From the NCBI GenBank assembly GCA_043757265.1, contig JAYUQP010000040.1:62001-126000 (forward strand): 64,000 nucleotides of DNA. The letters run 5' to 3'. A program made the translations under genes and the position numbers. This DNA is from JANPLN01 sp043757265. Lineage in GTDB: Bacteria > Bdellovibrionota > Bdellovibrionia > Bdellovibrionales > JAGQZY01. Numbering within the stretch: position 1 is the first letter of the stretch; each line of letters begins with the position of its first letter. This document shows positions 43,968 through 52,822 of this stretch, in pieces. Under the pieces are notes generated by a model. It ran no database searches. It was not told where the DNA came from and saw only the letters and a list, made by a program, of their open reading frames with translations.

Positions 43968-44950
43968 ATCCAATCCTTATTTTTTGAATACCAGCTGACT
44001 GTTGAATGAAGCCCCTCTTCGAAAGAAACCGTCGGCGCCCAACCAAGTTCGGACTGAGCTTTTGTAAAATCAATGGCGTAACGCCAGTCGTGGCCCTTGC
44101 GATCTTCGACGTAAGTAATCAGAGATTCCGGCTTTTTAAGAATGGTGAGAATAGTTTTAACCACATCGATGTTGCGCCGCTCTGATTGCCCACCAAAGTT
44201 GTAGACGGAACCTGGTGTGCCTTTTTCGAAAACCGACCAAATACCTCGATTGTGATCATCGACAAAAATCCAGTCGCGAATATTTTTACCGTTTCCGTAA
44301 ACTGGCAACGGCTTATCTTCCATGGCGTTGAGGGTCATCAATGGAATGAGTTTTTCGGGAAATTGATAAGCGCCGTAGTTGTTTGAGCAGCGAGTGATAC
44401 AAACATTCAATTTAAATGTTTCAAAGTAAGCGCGAACTAATAAGTCAGAACCTGCTTTGCTTGCACTGTAGGGACTGTTTGGAGCAAGTGGAGTTTGCTC
44501 GGTGAAACCGGGAGATTGCTCTTCAAGAGAACCGTAAACCTCGTCAGTGCTCACGTGTACAAACTTGAAATCAGGATTTTTTTCAACCATCTTCAATGAA
44601 GCATTAAGCAAATTGAGTGTGCCTAAAACATTTGTTTCAACAAAAATATTGGGTGATTCAATGGAACGGTCAACGTGGGATTCTGCAGCAAAATGTATGA
44701 TGCCCACTGGCTGGGTTTCGACAAAAACTTTCTGAACAACCGCAGAATTTCGAATATCGACTTTTTGAAACTTAAGATGCGAAAAAGCATCAAGCTCGGG
44801 CTGAATTGTTTGCAGGCGTCCGGCGTAAGTAAGAGCATCAATTATTACGAAGTTGTATTGGCTGCGAACAGCTTCGATGCAGGTAATTTTTTTAACAAAG
44901 TTACTGCCGATAAAACCTGCGCAGCCAGTCAACAGTACGGTGGGCTTCAT
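43943..44950 (-). CDS. rfbB: dTDP-glucose 4,6-dehydratase
   Basis: Second step of dTDP-L-rhamnose synthesis. The 335-residue protein has TGCAGFIGSN at 8-17, STDEVYG with the catalytic Asp136/Glu137, and YSASK with Tyr161 and Lys165. It overlaps rfbC by ATGA upstream. Its 3' end overlaps the convergent RgpF-like gene. Confidence 0.96.
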   Translation of the reverse strand: MKPTVLLTGCAGFIGSNFVKKITCIEAVRSQYNFVIIDALTYAGRLQTIQPELDAFSHLKFQKVDIRNSAVVQKVFVETQPVGIIHFAAESHVDRSIESPNIFVETNVLGTLNLLNASLKMVEKNPDFKFVHVSTDEVYGSLEEQSPGFTEQTPLAPNSPYSASKAGSDLLVRAYFETFKLNVCITRCSNNYGAYQFPEKLIPLMTLNAMEDKPLPVYGNGKNIRDWIFVDDHNRGIWSVFEKGTPGSVYNFGGQSERRNIDVVKTILTILKKPESLITYVEDRKGHDWRYAIDFTKAQSELGWAPTVSFEEGLHSTVSWYSKNKDWIQMVRSDS

Positions 44951-45498
44951 ATTTTTTCTCTTTGCAAAAATTGATTTAAATTAGGCAACATTTTATCTTT
45001 ATCCGACAGGACGAGCGATTCGTGTGGGATTTTCCAATCAATCGAAAGATCTGGGTCGTCAAATTTAATTCCACCCTCACTTTCTTTGTTATAATAATTA
45101 TCAACTTTATAAAAAAACTCAGCCGTGTGACTTAAAACGACAAACCCATGGGCGAAACCGCGCGGGATGTAAAGAGATGTGGGATCTTCAGACTTTAATT
45201 CAAGTCCATACCAGTGGCGGAACGTGGGTGAATTTACACGAAGGTCCACAGCCACATCAAACACGTGGCCGGTAAGTACCGTAACCAGTTTTGCCTGTGC
45301 GTGTTCTCCACGCTGCAAATGCAGGCCGCGAAGTGTTCCTTGCTGCGAAAATGAGCGATTGTCTTGCACAAAAGGTTTGGTTAATCCACGTTCTTTGAAA
45401 TGCGATGCGTTAAAGCTTTCGAAAAAGTATCCGCGTGCGTCTTTTAAGACTTTCGGTCGGTAAATAAGAAGATCTTTTAGCGGCGTCTCAATGAACAT
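44947..45498 (-). CDS. rfbC: dTDP-4-dehydrorhamnose 3,5-epimerase
   Basis: Third step of dTDP-rhamnose synthesis, a cupin of 183 residues. GTLRGLHLQ with the catalytic histidine, VFDVAVDLRVNSPTF and IPRGFAHGFVVLS are diagnostic. GGAG lies before the ATG. It is divergent from rfbA across a 90-base promoter region and is followed by rfbB with overlapping codons. Confidence 0.96.
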   Translation of the reverse strand: MFIETPLKDLLIYRPKVLKDARGYFFESFNASHFKERGLTKPFVQDNRSFSQQGTLRGLHLQRGEHAQAKLVTVLTGHVFDVAVDLRVNSPTFRHWYGLELKSEDPTSLYIPRGFAHGFVVLSHTAEFFYKVDNYYNKESEGGIKFDDPDLSIDWKIPHESLVLSDKDKMLPNLNQFLQREKI

Positions 45499-45515
45499 CT
45501 TGAGCTCCAGGTTTT

Positions 45516-45544
45516 ATTACTTTAAGAGTTTTTTGCAATGACAA
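45516..45544 (-). promoter_or_regulatory. candidate rfbC-rfbB promoter
   Basis: On the minus strand TTGTCA (45539-45544) and AGTAAT (45516-45521) are 17 bases apart. Its -35 abuts the -35 of the divergent rfbA promoter. Confidence 0.5.
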
Positions 45545-45561
45545 AGTAAATGGGGTTATAT
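45533..45561 (+). promoter_or_regulatory. candidate rfbA promoter
   Basis: TTGCAA (45533-45538) and TTATAT (45556-45561) are 17 bases apart, leaving a leader of about 20 bases with AGAGGA before the rfbA ATG. Confidence 0.55.
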
Positions 45562-45588
45562 TCCGTTTCTTTACCATAAAGAGGATCT

Positions 45589-46458
45589 ATGAAGGGCATT
45601 ATTTTGGCGGGTGGCAGTGGAACCCGGTTGTTTCCTACGACGCTTGCTGTGAGCAAACAGTTACTTCCTGTTTACGACAAACCGACAATTTACTATCCAC
45701 TATCAACGCTGATGATCGCTGGAATTCGCGAAATATTAATTATCAGCACGCCCCGCGACGTGCCCATGATTCGTTCATTGTTAGGCGATGGGCGAAAAAT
45801 TGGGATTGAAATCTCATATGCGGTTCAAGAAAAGCCTGATGGAATTGCGCAAGCGTTTCTCATCGCGGACGAGTTTATCCGCGGGTCTTCGGTATGTTTA
45901 ATCTTAGGTGATAATATTTTTTACGGCGAAAATATGCCGACAATGCTCCAAGAAGCGACGAAGCTGCAATCGGGAGCCGCGGTTTTTGCCTATCGTGTAA
46001 ATGATCCTGAAAGATACGGAGTGGTGGAGTTCAACGAGGCGGGTAAAGCTGTCAGTATCGAGGAAAAACCGCGCGAGCCGCGATCCAGCTGGGCGGTGAC
46101 TGGACTTTATTTTTACGATCAGGAAGTAACAAAACATGTGCGCAGTTTGCGGCCTTCAAAACGCGGTGAAATTGAAATTACAGATTTAAATTCGCTCTAC
46201 TTAAATGAAAAGACTTTGAAAGTTTATACCTTGGGACGCGGGGTTGCTTGGCTAGATACAGGAACGGATGATTCCCTCTTGGATGCTGCTCAATTTGTGC
46301 ACACGATAGAAAAACGCCAAGGGCTCAAAATTGCATGTCTTGAGGAGATTTCTTTAGAAAAAGAGTTCATTTCGAAAAATGATTTTAGTAAGCTTGCAGA
46401 CGAAGCGCCGATGAGTGGTTACGGGATGTACCTAAAGAAAATCGCCAGTCGTTTTTGA
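45589..46458 (+). CDS. rfbA: glucose-1-phosphate thymidylyltransferase
   Basis: First step of dTDP-rhamnose synthesis. The 289-residue enzyme has LAGGSGTRLFPTTLAVSKQL, the LPVYDKP substrate region, LGDNIFYG and EKPREPRSSWAVTGLYFYD. Length and motifs are canonical. It diverges from rfbC and heads a plus-strand run of transferase genes. Confidence 0.96.
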   Translation: MKGIILAGGSGTRLFPTTLAVSKQLLPVYDKPTIYYPLSTLMIAGIREILIISTPRDVPMIRSLLGDGRKIGIEISYAVQEKPDGIAQAFLIADEFIRGSSVCLILGDNIFYGENMPTMLQEATKLQSGAAVFAYRVNDPERYGVVEFNEAGKAVSIEEKPREPRSSWAVTGLYFYDQEVTKHVRSLRPSKRGEIEITDLNSLYLNEKTLKVYTLGRGVAWLDTGTDDSLLDAAQFVHTIEKRQGLKIACLEEISLEKEFISKNDFSKLADEAPMSGYGMYLKKIASRF

Positions 46459-46503
46459 TCAACATAAATATAGCAATATTAAGTGCTATTAGAATAAGTC
46501 TTG

Positions 46504-47805
46504 ATGGAAAAATTAGTTAATAGGTCGGGAGACGAATATCTTGTTTGTGGAGAAGGCTATTTTCCGCTCACTTCCAATCTATGCTCTATTTTAAGTAAAA
46601 TGGAAGAAGGCCCCGAGGTTTTTTACTGGGATGATCTAGTTTTAACCTACGATTCGTATCTTCACCCAAGGCTCGAGGTGATATCGCTAAACTTGGACGA
46701 CCCATACCTCCTGCAACAATGGATACCTAAATCCAAAGTAGCTATCAAAAAAACCCTTTTAGCAAATAATCTAAACACACCCGCTCAAATTCTACGGTCT
46801 CAGCGGGTTAAAAAAACAAAATTGGACGGCGTTTTTCGCTATGTAGACGATTATCAAAAAGCCTTTGCTTTGGAAAATACAATTTATCCGTCGCAAAAAG
46901 CCAATTCGGTAAGCATCATTGTGAACTACAAAGATGGATTGGAACTGATGGAACGGTTCTTACGCTCTCTCTCCCAACAGATAATATGTAAAGATGTTGA
47001 ATTACTTCTCGTAAATAATCAGTCAAAAACCGAGGTCTTTTCGCAGGTAAAAGGGCTTTGTGACCAGCTTCTAAATCAAAAAATAAGCGTTAAACACATT
47101 GTTTATGATGCCCCCTTTAATCACAGTGAACAAAATAACGTGGCCGCTCAACAGGCAAACGGCGAGGTTTTACTATTTATCAATAATGATGCCTGCTTTC
47201 TTGATAAAAATGTTGTCGAGCAAATCAGTAATTGGGCCATGGAGCCAAATATCGCCTCTGCCGGTGTGAGTATTTTAGGTCTAAACGAAAGAGTTGTATC
47301 CACAGGCATTGCCGTTTCTAAGCACATTCTTTATCCCGATACCTACGTTGTGCACGAAACTGACCGTCCTTTTTTAAAAGATTTCATACATGAAACGGTT
47401 GGCAACACCTTTGCTTGTGCAGCTGTTAGTAAAACCGTTTGGGAAAAGATTGGTGGTTTAGATGGAACTGCATTTCCCACACAATATAACGATGCTGATT
47501 TTAGCCTAAAATGTTTAGAACAGGGATTAAGTCATGTATCTGTGGGCTCTTCGAAAGTGTTCCATGAACCAGGTGCTTCCGAGGAGCGAAATAAGCCAAA
47601 GCTGCGCGAAGATCATAAGCGCCTTTGCAAATTACATCCAAAAATGTCAAATTTTTCTTCGAAAGAACTAACTACACGAACCGTACAATGGCAGGATTTT
47701 CAATTTCATTTTACACTTAACGTGTTTCTGGTGTCCGTTGGGCTGCTGGAAAGATTCAATTACAATTGGACACGCGTTAAAAGAAAAATAGCCTCTCTAT
47801 GCTAA
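46504..47805 (+). CDS. family 2 glycosyltransferase with N-terminal extension
   Basis: A 433-residue protein in which an unrecognised region of about 135 residues precedes a GT-A domain. VSIIVNYKDGLELMERFLRS, LLLVNNQS, FNHSEQNNVAAQQANG, LFINNDACF and the late NDADFSLKCLEQG are clear. ATG 46504 is chosen over the TTG one codon earlier. The extension may bind an acceptor or partner. It overlaps the next gene by seven bases. Confidence 0.82.
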   Translation: MEKLVNRSGDEYLVCGEGYFPLTSNLCSILSKMEEGPEVFYWDDLVLTYDSYLHPRLEVISLNLDDPYLLQQWIPKSKVAIKKTLLANNLNTPAQILRSQRVKKTKLDGVFRYVDDYQKAFALENTIYPSQKANSVSIIVNYKDGLELMERFLRSLSQQIICKDVELLLVNNQSKTEVFSQVKGLCDQLLNQKISVKHIVYDAPFNHSEQNNVAAQQANGEVLLFINNDACFLDKNVVEQISNWAMEPNIASAGVSILGLNERVVSTGIAVSKHILYPDTYVVHETDRPFLKDFIHETVGNTFACAAVSKTVWEKIGGLDGTAFPTQYNDADFSLKCLEQGLSHVSVGSSKVFHEPGASEERNKPKLREDHKRLCKLHPKMSNFSSKELTTRTVQWQDFQFHFTLNVFLVSVGLLERFNYNWTRVKRKIASLC

Positions 47806-48872
47806 AAAAAACTCGGAAGTATGAGGTATGTTTTTTATTTCAGCTTGCGCAAGATCTTGATTTACTTTTTCCCCTCATGGAAGAACTGAAATTAAAAAAT
47901 AAAACTTTCTGCTGCTTAGTCTTAAATAAAGTAATTGATAAATCACCAAGAATCCTAAAAGCCCTTCGAAGCTTGGATGTTGATTATACAGTAGCATCGC
48001 AGAGCCAATTTTGGCGGATATGCAAAACAATTATGTTTTCGCAAAAAATTATATCCGCTGTCGAGACAAGTGCGAGAGCCCATAAGTTTGCGCACAGATG
48101 TACAAAAATTTCTCGCATCTTGGGAAAGAAAACGTTTACTTTGCAGCATGGTTTTGAAAACATTGGGCTTACCTACAGTGATAAGGAATTTCCTATAGAG
48201 AAAATTAGTATCGCTTCAGATTCTATACTCATCTGGGGTAATGCCTCGACGTTACATAAAAACATCTCAGATCAAACTAGGAGAAAATGCACTTCAGTAG
48301 GTTGTGCAAAAACCTACCCATCGAAAGCGCAGCTTCACTTTGGAAATAAATTTGTGGTTACGTTTTTTGAAAATCTCCATTGGAATAGATATAGCAACCT
48401 CTATCGGGAACAATTTCTCAAAGATTTGCATACTTTGTCGGAAACGTACCCAGAAATTCAATTTCTACTTAAATCCCACCATGCGGGACAATGGACCACT
48501 AAAAATAAAAAAAACCATCCCAAGTTTTTGACTAACGTCATGATCTTAGACCCAACCGACCCTCGTTGGGAGCCGCATACGGGACCCGAGTATATCCTGG
48601 TTTCAAATCTAATTGTGACAACACCGTCCACGATCGCATGTGATGCTGCGGTCATGGGGAAACCTGTGGTTGTTGCGGCCTATGATCTTGATCTGGAAGC
48701 CTATAAACCACTTCCCCTGATGCGTAAAATAGAAGATTATTGCGCTGTAATCGAAGATGTGATGGCGGGCAACAAAGGCTATCAGCAATATGCGGAAGCA
48801 TTCATAACTAAAAATTTAGTCAACACCAGTGCAGCCGAGAAAATGGTAAACCTTATTTTAAGTGAGATTTGA
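47799..48872 (+). CDS. GT-B surface-carbohydrate enzyme, CDP-glycerol transferase-like
   Basis: A 357-residue protein of uncertain activity. FTLQHGFENIG in the middle, QFLLKSHHAGQW, and VTTPSTIACDAAVMGKPVVVAAYD near the C-terminus match the overall plan of CDP-glycerol glycerophosphotransferases and related capsule GT-B enzymes. It is tightly packed between a GT2 and a GT8-like gene, so a glycan role is likely while the exact donor is unknown. Confidence 0.6.
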   Translation: MLKKTRKYEVCFLFQLAQDLDLLFPLMEELKLKNKTFCCLVLNKVIDKSPRILKALRSLDVDYTVASQSQFWRICKTIMFSQKIISAVETSARAHKFAHRCTKISRILGKKTFTLQHGFENIGLTYSDKEFPIEKISIASDSILIWGNASTLHKNISDQTRRKCTSVGCAKTYPSKAQLHFGNKFVVTFFENLHWNRYSNLYREQFLKDLHTLSETYPEIQFLLKSHHAGQWTTKNKKNHPKFLTNVMILDPTDPRWEPHTGPEYILVSNLIVTTPSTIACDAAVMGKPVVVAAYDLDLEAYKPLPLMRKIEDYCAVIEDVMAGNKGYQQYAEAFITKNLVNTSAAEKMVNLILSEI

Positions 48873-48873
48873 G

Positions 48874-49761
48874 ATGGCAGTAAAAAAGATATTTGTCGGA
48901 ACAGATTCGAGTCAGAAGTTGGCTGTCAAAGTGCTTGAATATACCATCAAAAAGTATGCTTCGGAGGACGTCGAAGTTATTCCTATGTGTGATCTGCCGT
49001 TGCCTGTTCCCAAATCGAAGCTTAATCAGCAAAAAACTGGGTTTTCTTTTAGCCGGTTTTGTATACCGCAGTTTATGGAGTACCAAGGCAAAGCGTTGTA
49101 TTTGGATGCCGACATGATCGTGCTTTCGGACATTATGGAGCTATTTAATTGGCCCATGGAAAACCACCATATTTTGATCCAGAAAAACTTGAAACTCAAT
49201 GAGTCAAAAAGAAACAAAAAAGTTACAAATGCAAAAAAACGAACTCGGCAATGCTCGGTGATGGTGATTGATTGTGAAAAGTGCCACTGGGACATCAATG
49301 CAATTGTAAATGACCTTGATAGTGGAAAGTACAACTACTCGCAATTAATGCACGAAATGTGCCTCGTCGAAGATAGCAACATTGGCGAAGTACTTCCATT
49401 TACATGGAACAGTTTGGAGTATTACGACGATAAAACTCAGTTGCTTCATTACACGGACATGAACACCCAACCTTGGGTAAGCAGTTTTAACAAAAACGCC
49501 GATGTTTGGTACGGTGCTGTTTTGGAGATGCTTCACAACGGAATTGTTACAGAGAAAGAAATTATTGCCGAAATAAATGCTGGATATTTTCGTCCGTCAC
49601 TTCTTGTTGATATCCATCGGCACCAGAACGTCCCGTCGGCGGTGAGAGTTTTTTGGAATCTTTGGATGAAGGGGATTGACCTGTCTAAAGGATATGCACG
49701 CCATCGGGAAGTGGTGGCGCGGGTTGCCCAAATTAAAAAAGAAATGGCAGTAAAAAATTAA
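48874..49761 (+). CDS. GT8-like glycosyltransferase
   Basis: A 295-residue GT-A protein starting MAVKKIFVGTDSSQKLAV. KALYLDADMIVLSDI carries the DxD metal site, CSVMVIDCEKCHWDI and LPFTWNSLEYYDDKTQLLHYTDMNTQPW (in adjoining pieces) follow. ATG 48874 is one base after the upstream stop; a GTG four codons earlier is also possible. It is clearly related to the gene at 54973-55947. Confidence 0.8.
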   Translation: MAVKKIFVGTDSSQKLAVKVLEYTIKKYASEDVEVIPMCDLPLPVPKSKLNQQKTGFSFSRFCIPQFMEYQGKALYLDADMIVLSDIMELFNWPMENHHILIQKNLKLNESKRNKKVTNAKKRTRQCSVMVIDCEKCHWDINAIVNDLDSGKYNYSQLMHEMCLVEDSNIGEVLPFTWNSLEYYDDKTQLLHYTDMNTQPWVSSFNKNADVWYGAVLEMLHNGIVTEKEIIAEINAGYFRPSLLVDIHRHQNVPSAVRVFWNLWMKGIDLSKGYARHREVVARVAQIKKEMAVKN

Positions 49762-49791
49762 TGGCTTTTATCTTTTACCAAAGAAGAACTT

Positions 49792-50670
49792 ATGAATAAA
49801 TTTGATAAAATTCTCGTTTTCGGGAAACACGGTCAATTAGCTCAATCTATCTGCGATGTATTTGAGGGTTACAACGTGATTTTTGTTTCACAAAAGGATT
49901 TGGATTTGCGTGTCACCGAAAGCATCGTTGCCTTTGTGAATACACAAAAGCCGTCACTAGTTATTAACGCCGCAGCCTACACCCAGGTGGATCTTGCGGA
50001 GTCAAACAGATATGAAGCCGAGCTTATCAATGCTCGCGCGCCGCAAATGATGGCCATGGCTTGCGAAGACCTCAGCATTCCGTTGATTCATTTTTCGACG
50101 GACTACGTATTTGATGGAAAAAAAACCGAACCCTATGTGGAAACTGACAGTCCTGGTCCACTCAGCGTTTACGGCAACTCCAAACTTTTAGGGGAAGAGG
50201 CGATTAAAAGGCATTGCGAAAAACATCTCATTTTTCGCGTCAGCTGGTTGTATTCCGAATTTAGCAAAAATTTCTTTTTAACCATGCTGCGGCTGGGTAC
50301 GGAGCGTCAGCTGCTCAAGGTCGTGAATGACCAGGTGGGAGCTCCCACCTACACCGGTGTGATTGCAAAAATGCTTTTAGAGACGCTTCCTGAAATTAAC
50401 AACAATTGGGGCATCTATCACTTTGCCAACAAGGGCAGAGCAACGTGGTATGATTTTGCCGAAGAGATTTTTTCGCAGGCAAAACTAAATGGAATTCGTC
50501 TAGTTGTCGATAAAGTCGAACCTATTGGCACCAGCGATTACGCGACTCTAGCAACGCGGCCTGTGAATTCTCAGCTTAACACAACAAAATTTGAAAGCGC
50601 ATTTAGTTACCGTCCTACGATGTGGAACGATGCACTAAGTACTTGTTTTTCGGCCTACATGCGAAGATAA
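49792..50670 (+). CDS. rfbD: dTDP-4-dehydrorhamnose reductase
   Basis: Last step of dTDP-L-rhamnose synthesis. The 292-residue short-chain dehydrogenase has VFGKHGQLAQSI, INAAAYTQVDLAES, HFSTDYVFDG and the catalytic YGNSK. It lies 3.3 kb from rfbA, separated by three transferase genes, instead of in an rfbABCD block. Confidence 0.95.
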   Translation: MNKFDKILVFGKHGQLAQSICDVFEGYNVIFVSQKDLDLRVTESIVAFVNTQKPSLVINAAAYTQVDLAESNRYEAELINARAPQMMAMACEDLSIPLIHFSTDYVFDGKKTEPYVETDSPGPLSVYGNSKLLGEEAIKRHCEKHLIFRVSWLYSEFSKNFFLTMLRLGTERQLLKVVNDQVGAPTYTGVIAKMLLETLPEINNNWGIYHFANKGRATWYDFAEEIFSQAKLNGIRLVVDKVEPIGTSDYATLATRPVNSQLNTTKFESAFSYRPTMWNDALSTCFSAYMRR

Positions 50671-50679
50671 CTAGCGGTC

Positions 50680-52050
50680 ATGCAAAAAGGGATAAAGCTA
50701 CGCAGAATTGCTTGGAAATTATCTCGCCTCACATCCAAAGTGGCGAGCGTGCGCTATCGTTGTTTTTTGCCAGCAAAGTTTCTTCGACGTCACGGGGTCC
50801 ATTCGACGTTTTTTCAAGCAAAAGATACAATTGATTTTTCTTGCTTCGATGCGATCGTTTTTGTGAAAACTTTCACCGATTACGACAATTATTTGGCTCA
50901 GAAAGCGCAAGATCATGGCGTTAAGATCTTTTTGGACGTTTGTGACAATCCGTTTTTCGTATCAAACGACTTGAAAAAAAATGCCGCGCAGTATTCCCAC
51001 CTCATCCAAATGGCCACGATCGCGCAGAAAATATTTTGCCCAACACTCGAACTCAAGTTGGCGTTAGCCAAAGAAATTTCAGAACATAAAATCTGTGTGT
51101 TACCCGATCCCATTGAAGAAAAAAACCATAGTTTTGAATTTGCAAAAAAGATTCCAGGATATTATCTGGCTCGAATTTTTCACAGTGGGCGCTTTGCCAT
51201 ATTTTTTCTTTATGTTTTGCGAGTTATACAAGCTGTAAGTTCACGCCGGCGTTTGCGACCCATTCTGCTCAAAGTATGGGATTTTTGGGTAACAAAAATA
51301 TGTACGATTTTTGATGTATTCGTTCTACTCTCGGTGAAGTTCGTTGCTCGTGCTATATTATTAGTCGTACCGAGTTCTGTAGGAAGTGTCTTCGAACAGG
51401 GTCGACTTAGTCCCGAGGCTGAAACTGAAACCCGTCCGGCAAAGCAAAAAATGCAGCTTGTTGAATTCGAGCAGTTGCAAGGACCGGTACTAGGGTGGTT
51501 TGGCAACTGCGGCAGTCCTGGTGTTTTTGGCATATCCGATCTTTTAATTTTAAAAAACGATCTGGAAAGGCTGAGTAAAGCTAAAGGATCGACGCTTCTG
51601 GTTGTTACAGATAATCCTCTGCAGTTGTCATTGTTTTCGCAACTAGATCTCAAAATATGTTTTGTAAAATGGGATTTGACGACAATTTATGCTGCTATCC
51701 AAAAAATGGAAATTGTTCTACTTCCCAATCGAAAAAATGAATTCAGCATCTGCAAGTCCCCAAATCGTGCGATTTTTGCACTTTTATTGGGAAAGCCTGT
51801 AGTGATTACGTCGAATCAATCTAATGAGTTTTTGAATGATTGCGTGCTGAGAGCAGGAGACTGGTATAGTGCAATTTGCGATTACCTAGAAAATCCTGAC
51901 AAAGTCGCTGATCATGTAGAGCGCTCGCGCAAAATCATCTTGCAAACACTGTCTCCAGATATTTTAGGAAATAAATGGTTTGATGAACTCACAAGTAATG
52001 AAACGCAACAAGCATTTAATGTTCAGGTGGCAAATGTTATTCACTCGTGA
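50680..52050 (+). CDS. GT-B-like glycosyltransferase with internal hydrophobic insertion
   Basis: A 456-residue protein. The N-terminal part (to about residue 150) contains FLDVCDNPFFVSNDLKK and ICVLPDPIEE; the C-terminal part from about 265 has VLGWFGNCGSPGVFG, LLVVTDNPL and NEFSICKSPNRAIFALLLGKPVVI, a pattern of retaining GT-B enzymes. Between them, around residues 155-250, is a stretch with several hydrophobic segments separated by basic clusters. It precedes and overlaps wzm by 17 bases, tying it to the export operon. Confidence 0.7.
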   Translation: MQKGIKLRRIAWKLSRLTSKVASVRYRCFLPAKFLRRHGVHSTFFQAKDTIDFSCFDAIVFVKTFTDYDNYLAQKAQDHGVKIFLDVCDNPFFVSNDLKKNAAQYSHLIQMATIAQKIFCPTLELKLALAKEISEHKICVLPDPIEEKNHSFEFAKKIPGYYLARIFHSGRFAIFFLYVLRVIQAVSSRRRLRPILLKVWDFWVTKICTIFDVFVLLSVKFVARAILLVVPSSVGSVFEQGRLSPEAETETRPAKQKMQLVEFEQLQGPVLGWFGNCGSPGVFGISDLLILKNDLERLSKAKGSTLLVVTDNPLQLSLFSQLDLKICFVKWDLTTIYAAIQKMEIVLLPNRKNEFSICKSPNRAIFALLLGKPVVITSNQSNEFLNDCVLRAGDWYSAICDYLENPDKVADHVERSRKIILQTLSPDILGNKWFDELTSNETQQAFNVQVANVIHS

Positions 52051-52822
52051 AGCCTTAAAATTTGGTTACTACCTAGCAAAAAGAGATATTTCTTCTACGT
52101 ATTCACGATCAATCGGTGGAGTTGCTTGGCTCATCATTAGTCCATTAATGGCTTTGGCAATTTATGGTTTCGTTTATGGTCGGGTGCTCCGGGTAGGCTG
52201 GTCAGATCCAACATCCGGTGACTCACTTGGCTTTTTATTGCCTTTTTTTTGTGGGTTCGCTCCCTACGTCTTATTTAATGAGGCGTTAAATAACTCTACA
52301 AATGCACTTTTATCCAAACGCAGTTTAATCACTTCGAGTAAAATTCCGCTTATTTCTTTCGTCGTCTCTGTTCTCGTGAGAACCGGCTTCAGTGCTGTAT
52401 TGCAGCTTTGTGTGTTGTTGCTTTTAAGCATCTATTTTAATCGATTTTTCTATTACACTGTTCCAGGGTTTCTAATTGGGTTTTTATTTTTATTTTTCTT
52501 CATCACGCCGATCAGCATGATCTTTGCTATCCTTGCTCCCTTTGTTTCTGATCTTAAAGAGACAACACGAGTGATCGTCCGGTTTGCCTTTTATCTTACG
52601 CCGATAGCTTACCCCATCACACTAGTATCCGAAGAGTTTCGGAAGTACCTGTACATCAATCCTTTAACTTCCATCGTCGAATTTTTTCGCTACCCAATTT
52701 ACGAAAATCCGTTCGTGTTTCAAATGTGGATGCTATCGTTTGTTGGTGTTTGCGTTATGTTATGGGTTGCAGCTTTTGTACTCTTTTCAAAACTTTCGCG
52801 AGCGGTGACAGATGTTCTCTAA
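52034..52822 (+). CDS. wzm: O-antigen/polysaccharide ABC transporter permease
   Basis: An ABC-2 type permease of 262 residues with about six membrane segments. YYLAKRDISSTYSRSIGGVAWLIISPL is the family N-terminal pattern (given across adjoining pieces) and the C-terminal half keeps LTPIAYPITLV. ATG 52034 follows AGGTGG; longer in-frame starts would reach 54 bases further into the upstream gene. It overlaps the ATPase gene by 11 bases. Together they export a completed lipid-linked glycan. Confidence 0.9.
   Translation: MLFTREALKFGYYLAKRDISSTYSRSIGGVAWLIISPLMALAIYGFVYGRVLRVGWSDPTSGDSLGFLLPFFCGFAPYVLFNEALNNSTNALLSKRSLITSSKIPLISFVVSVLVRTGFSAVLQLCVLLLLSIYFNRFFYYTVPGFLIGFLFLFFFITPISMIFAILAPFVSDLKETTRVIVRFAFYLTPIAYPITLVSEEFRKYLYINPLTSIVEFFRYPIYENPFVFQMWMLSFVGVCVMLWVAAFVLFSKLSRAVTDVL

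Noticed and set aside
51210..51653. 147-codon antisense frame within the GT-B-like gene
   Set aside because: Low-complexity Ser/Arg/Thr composition, no start signal, overlapped by a supported gene.
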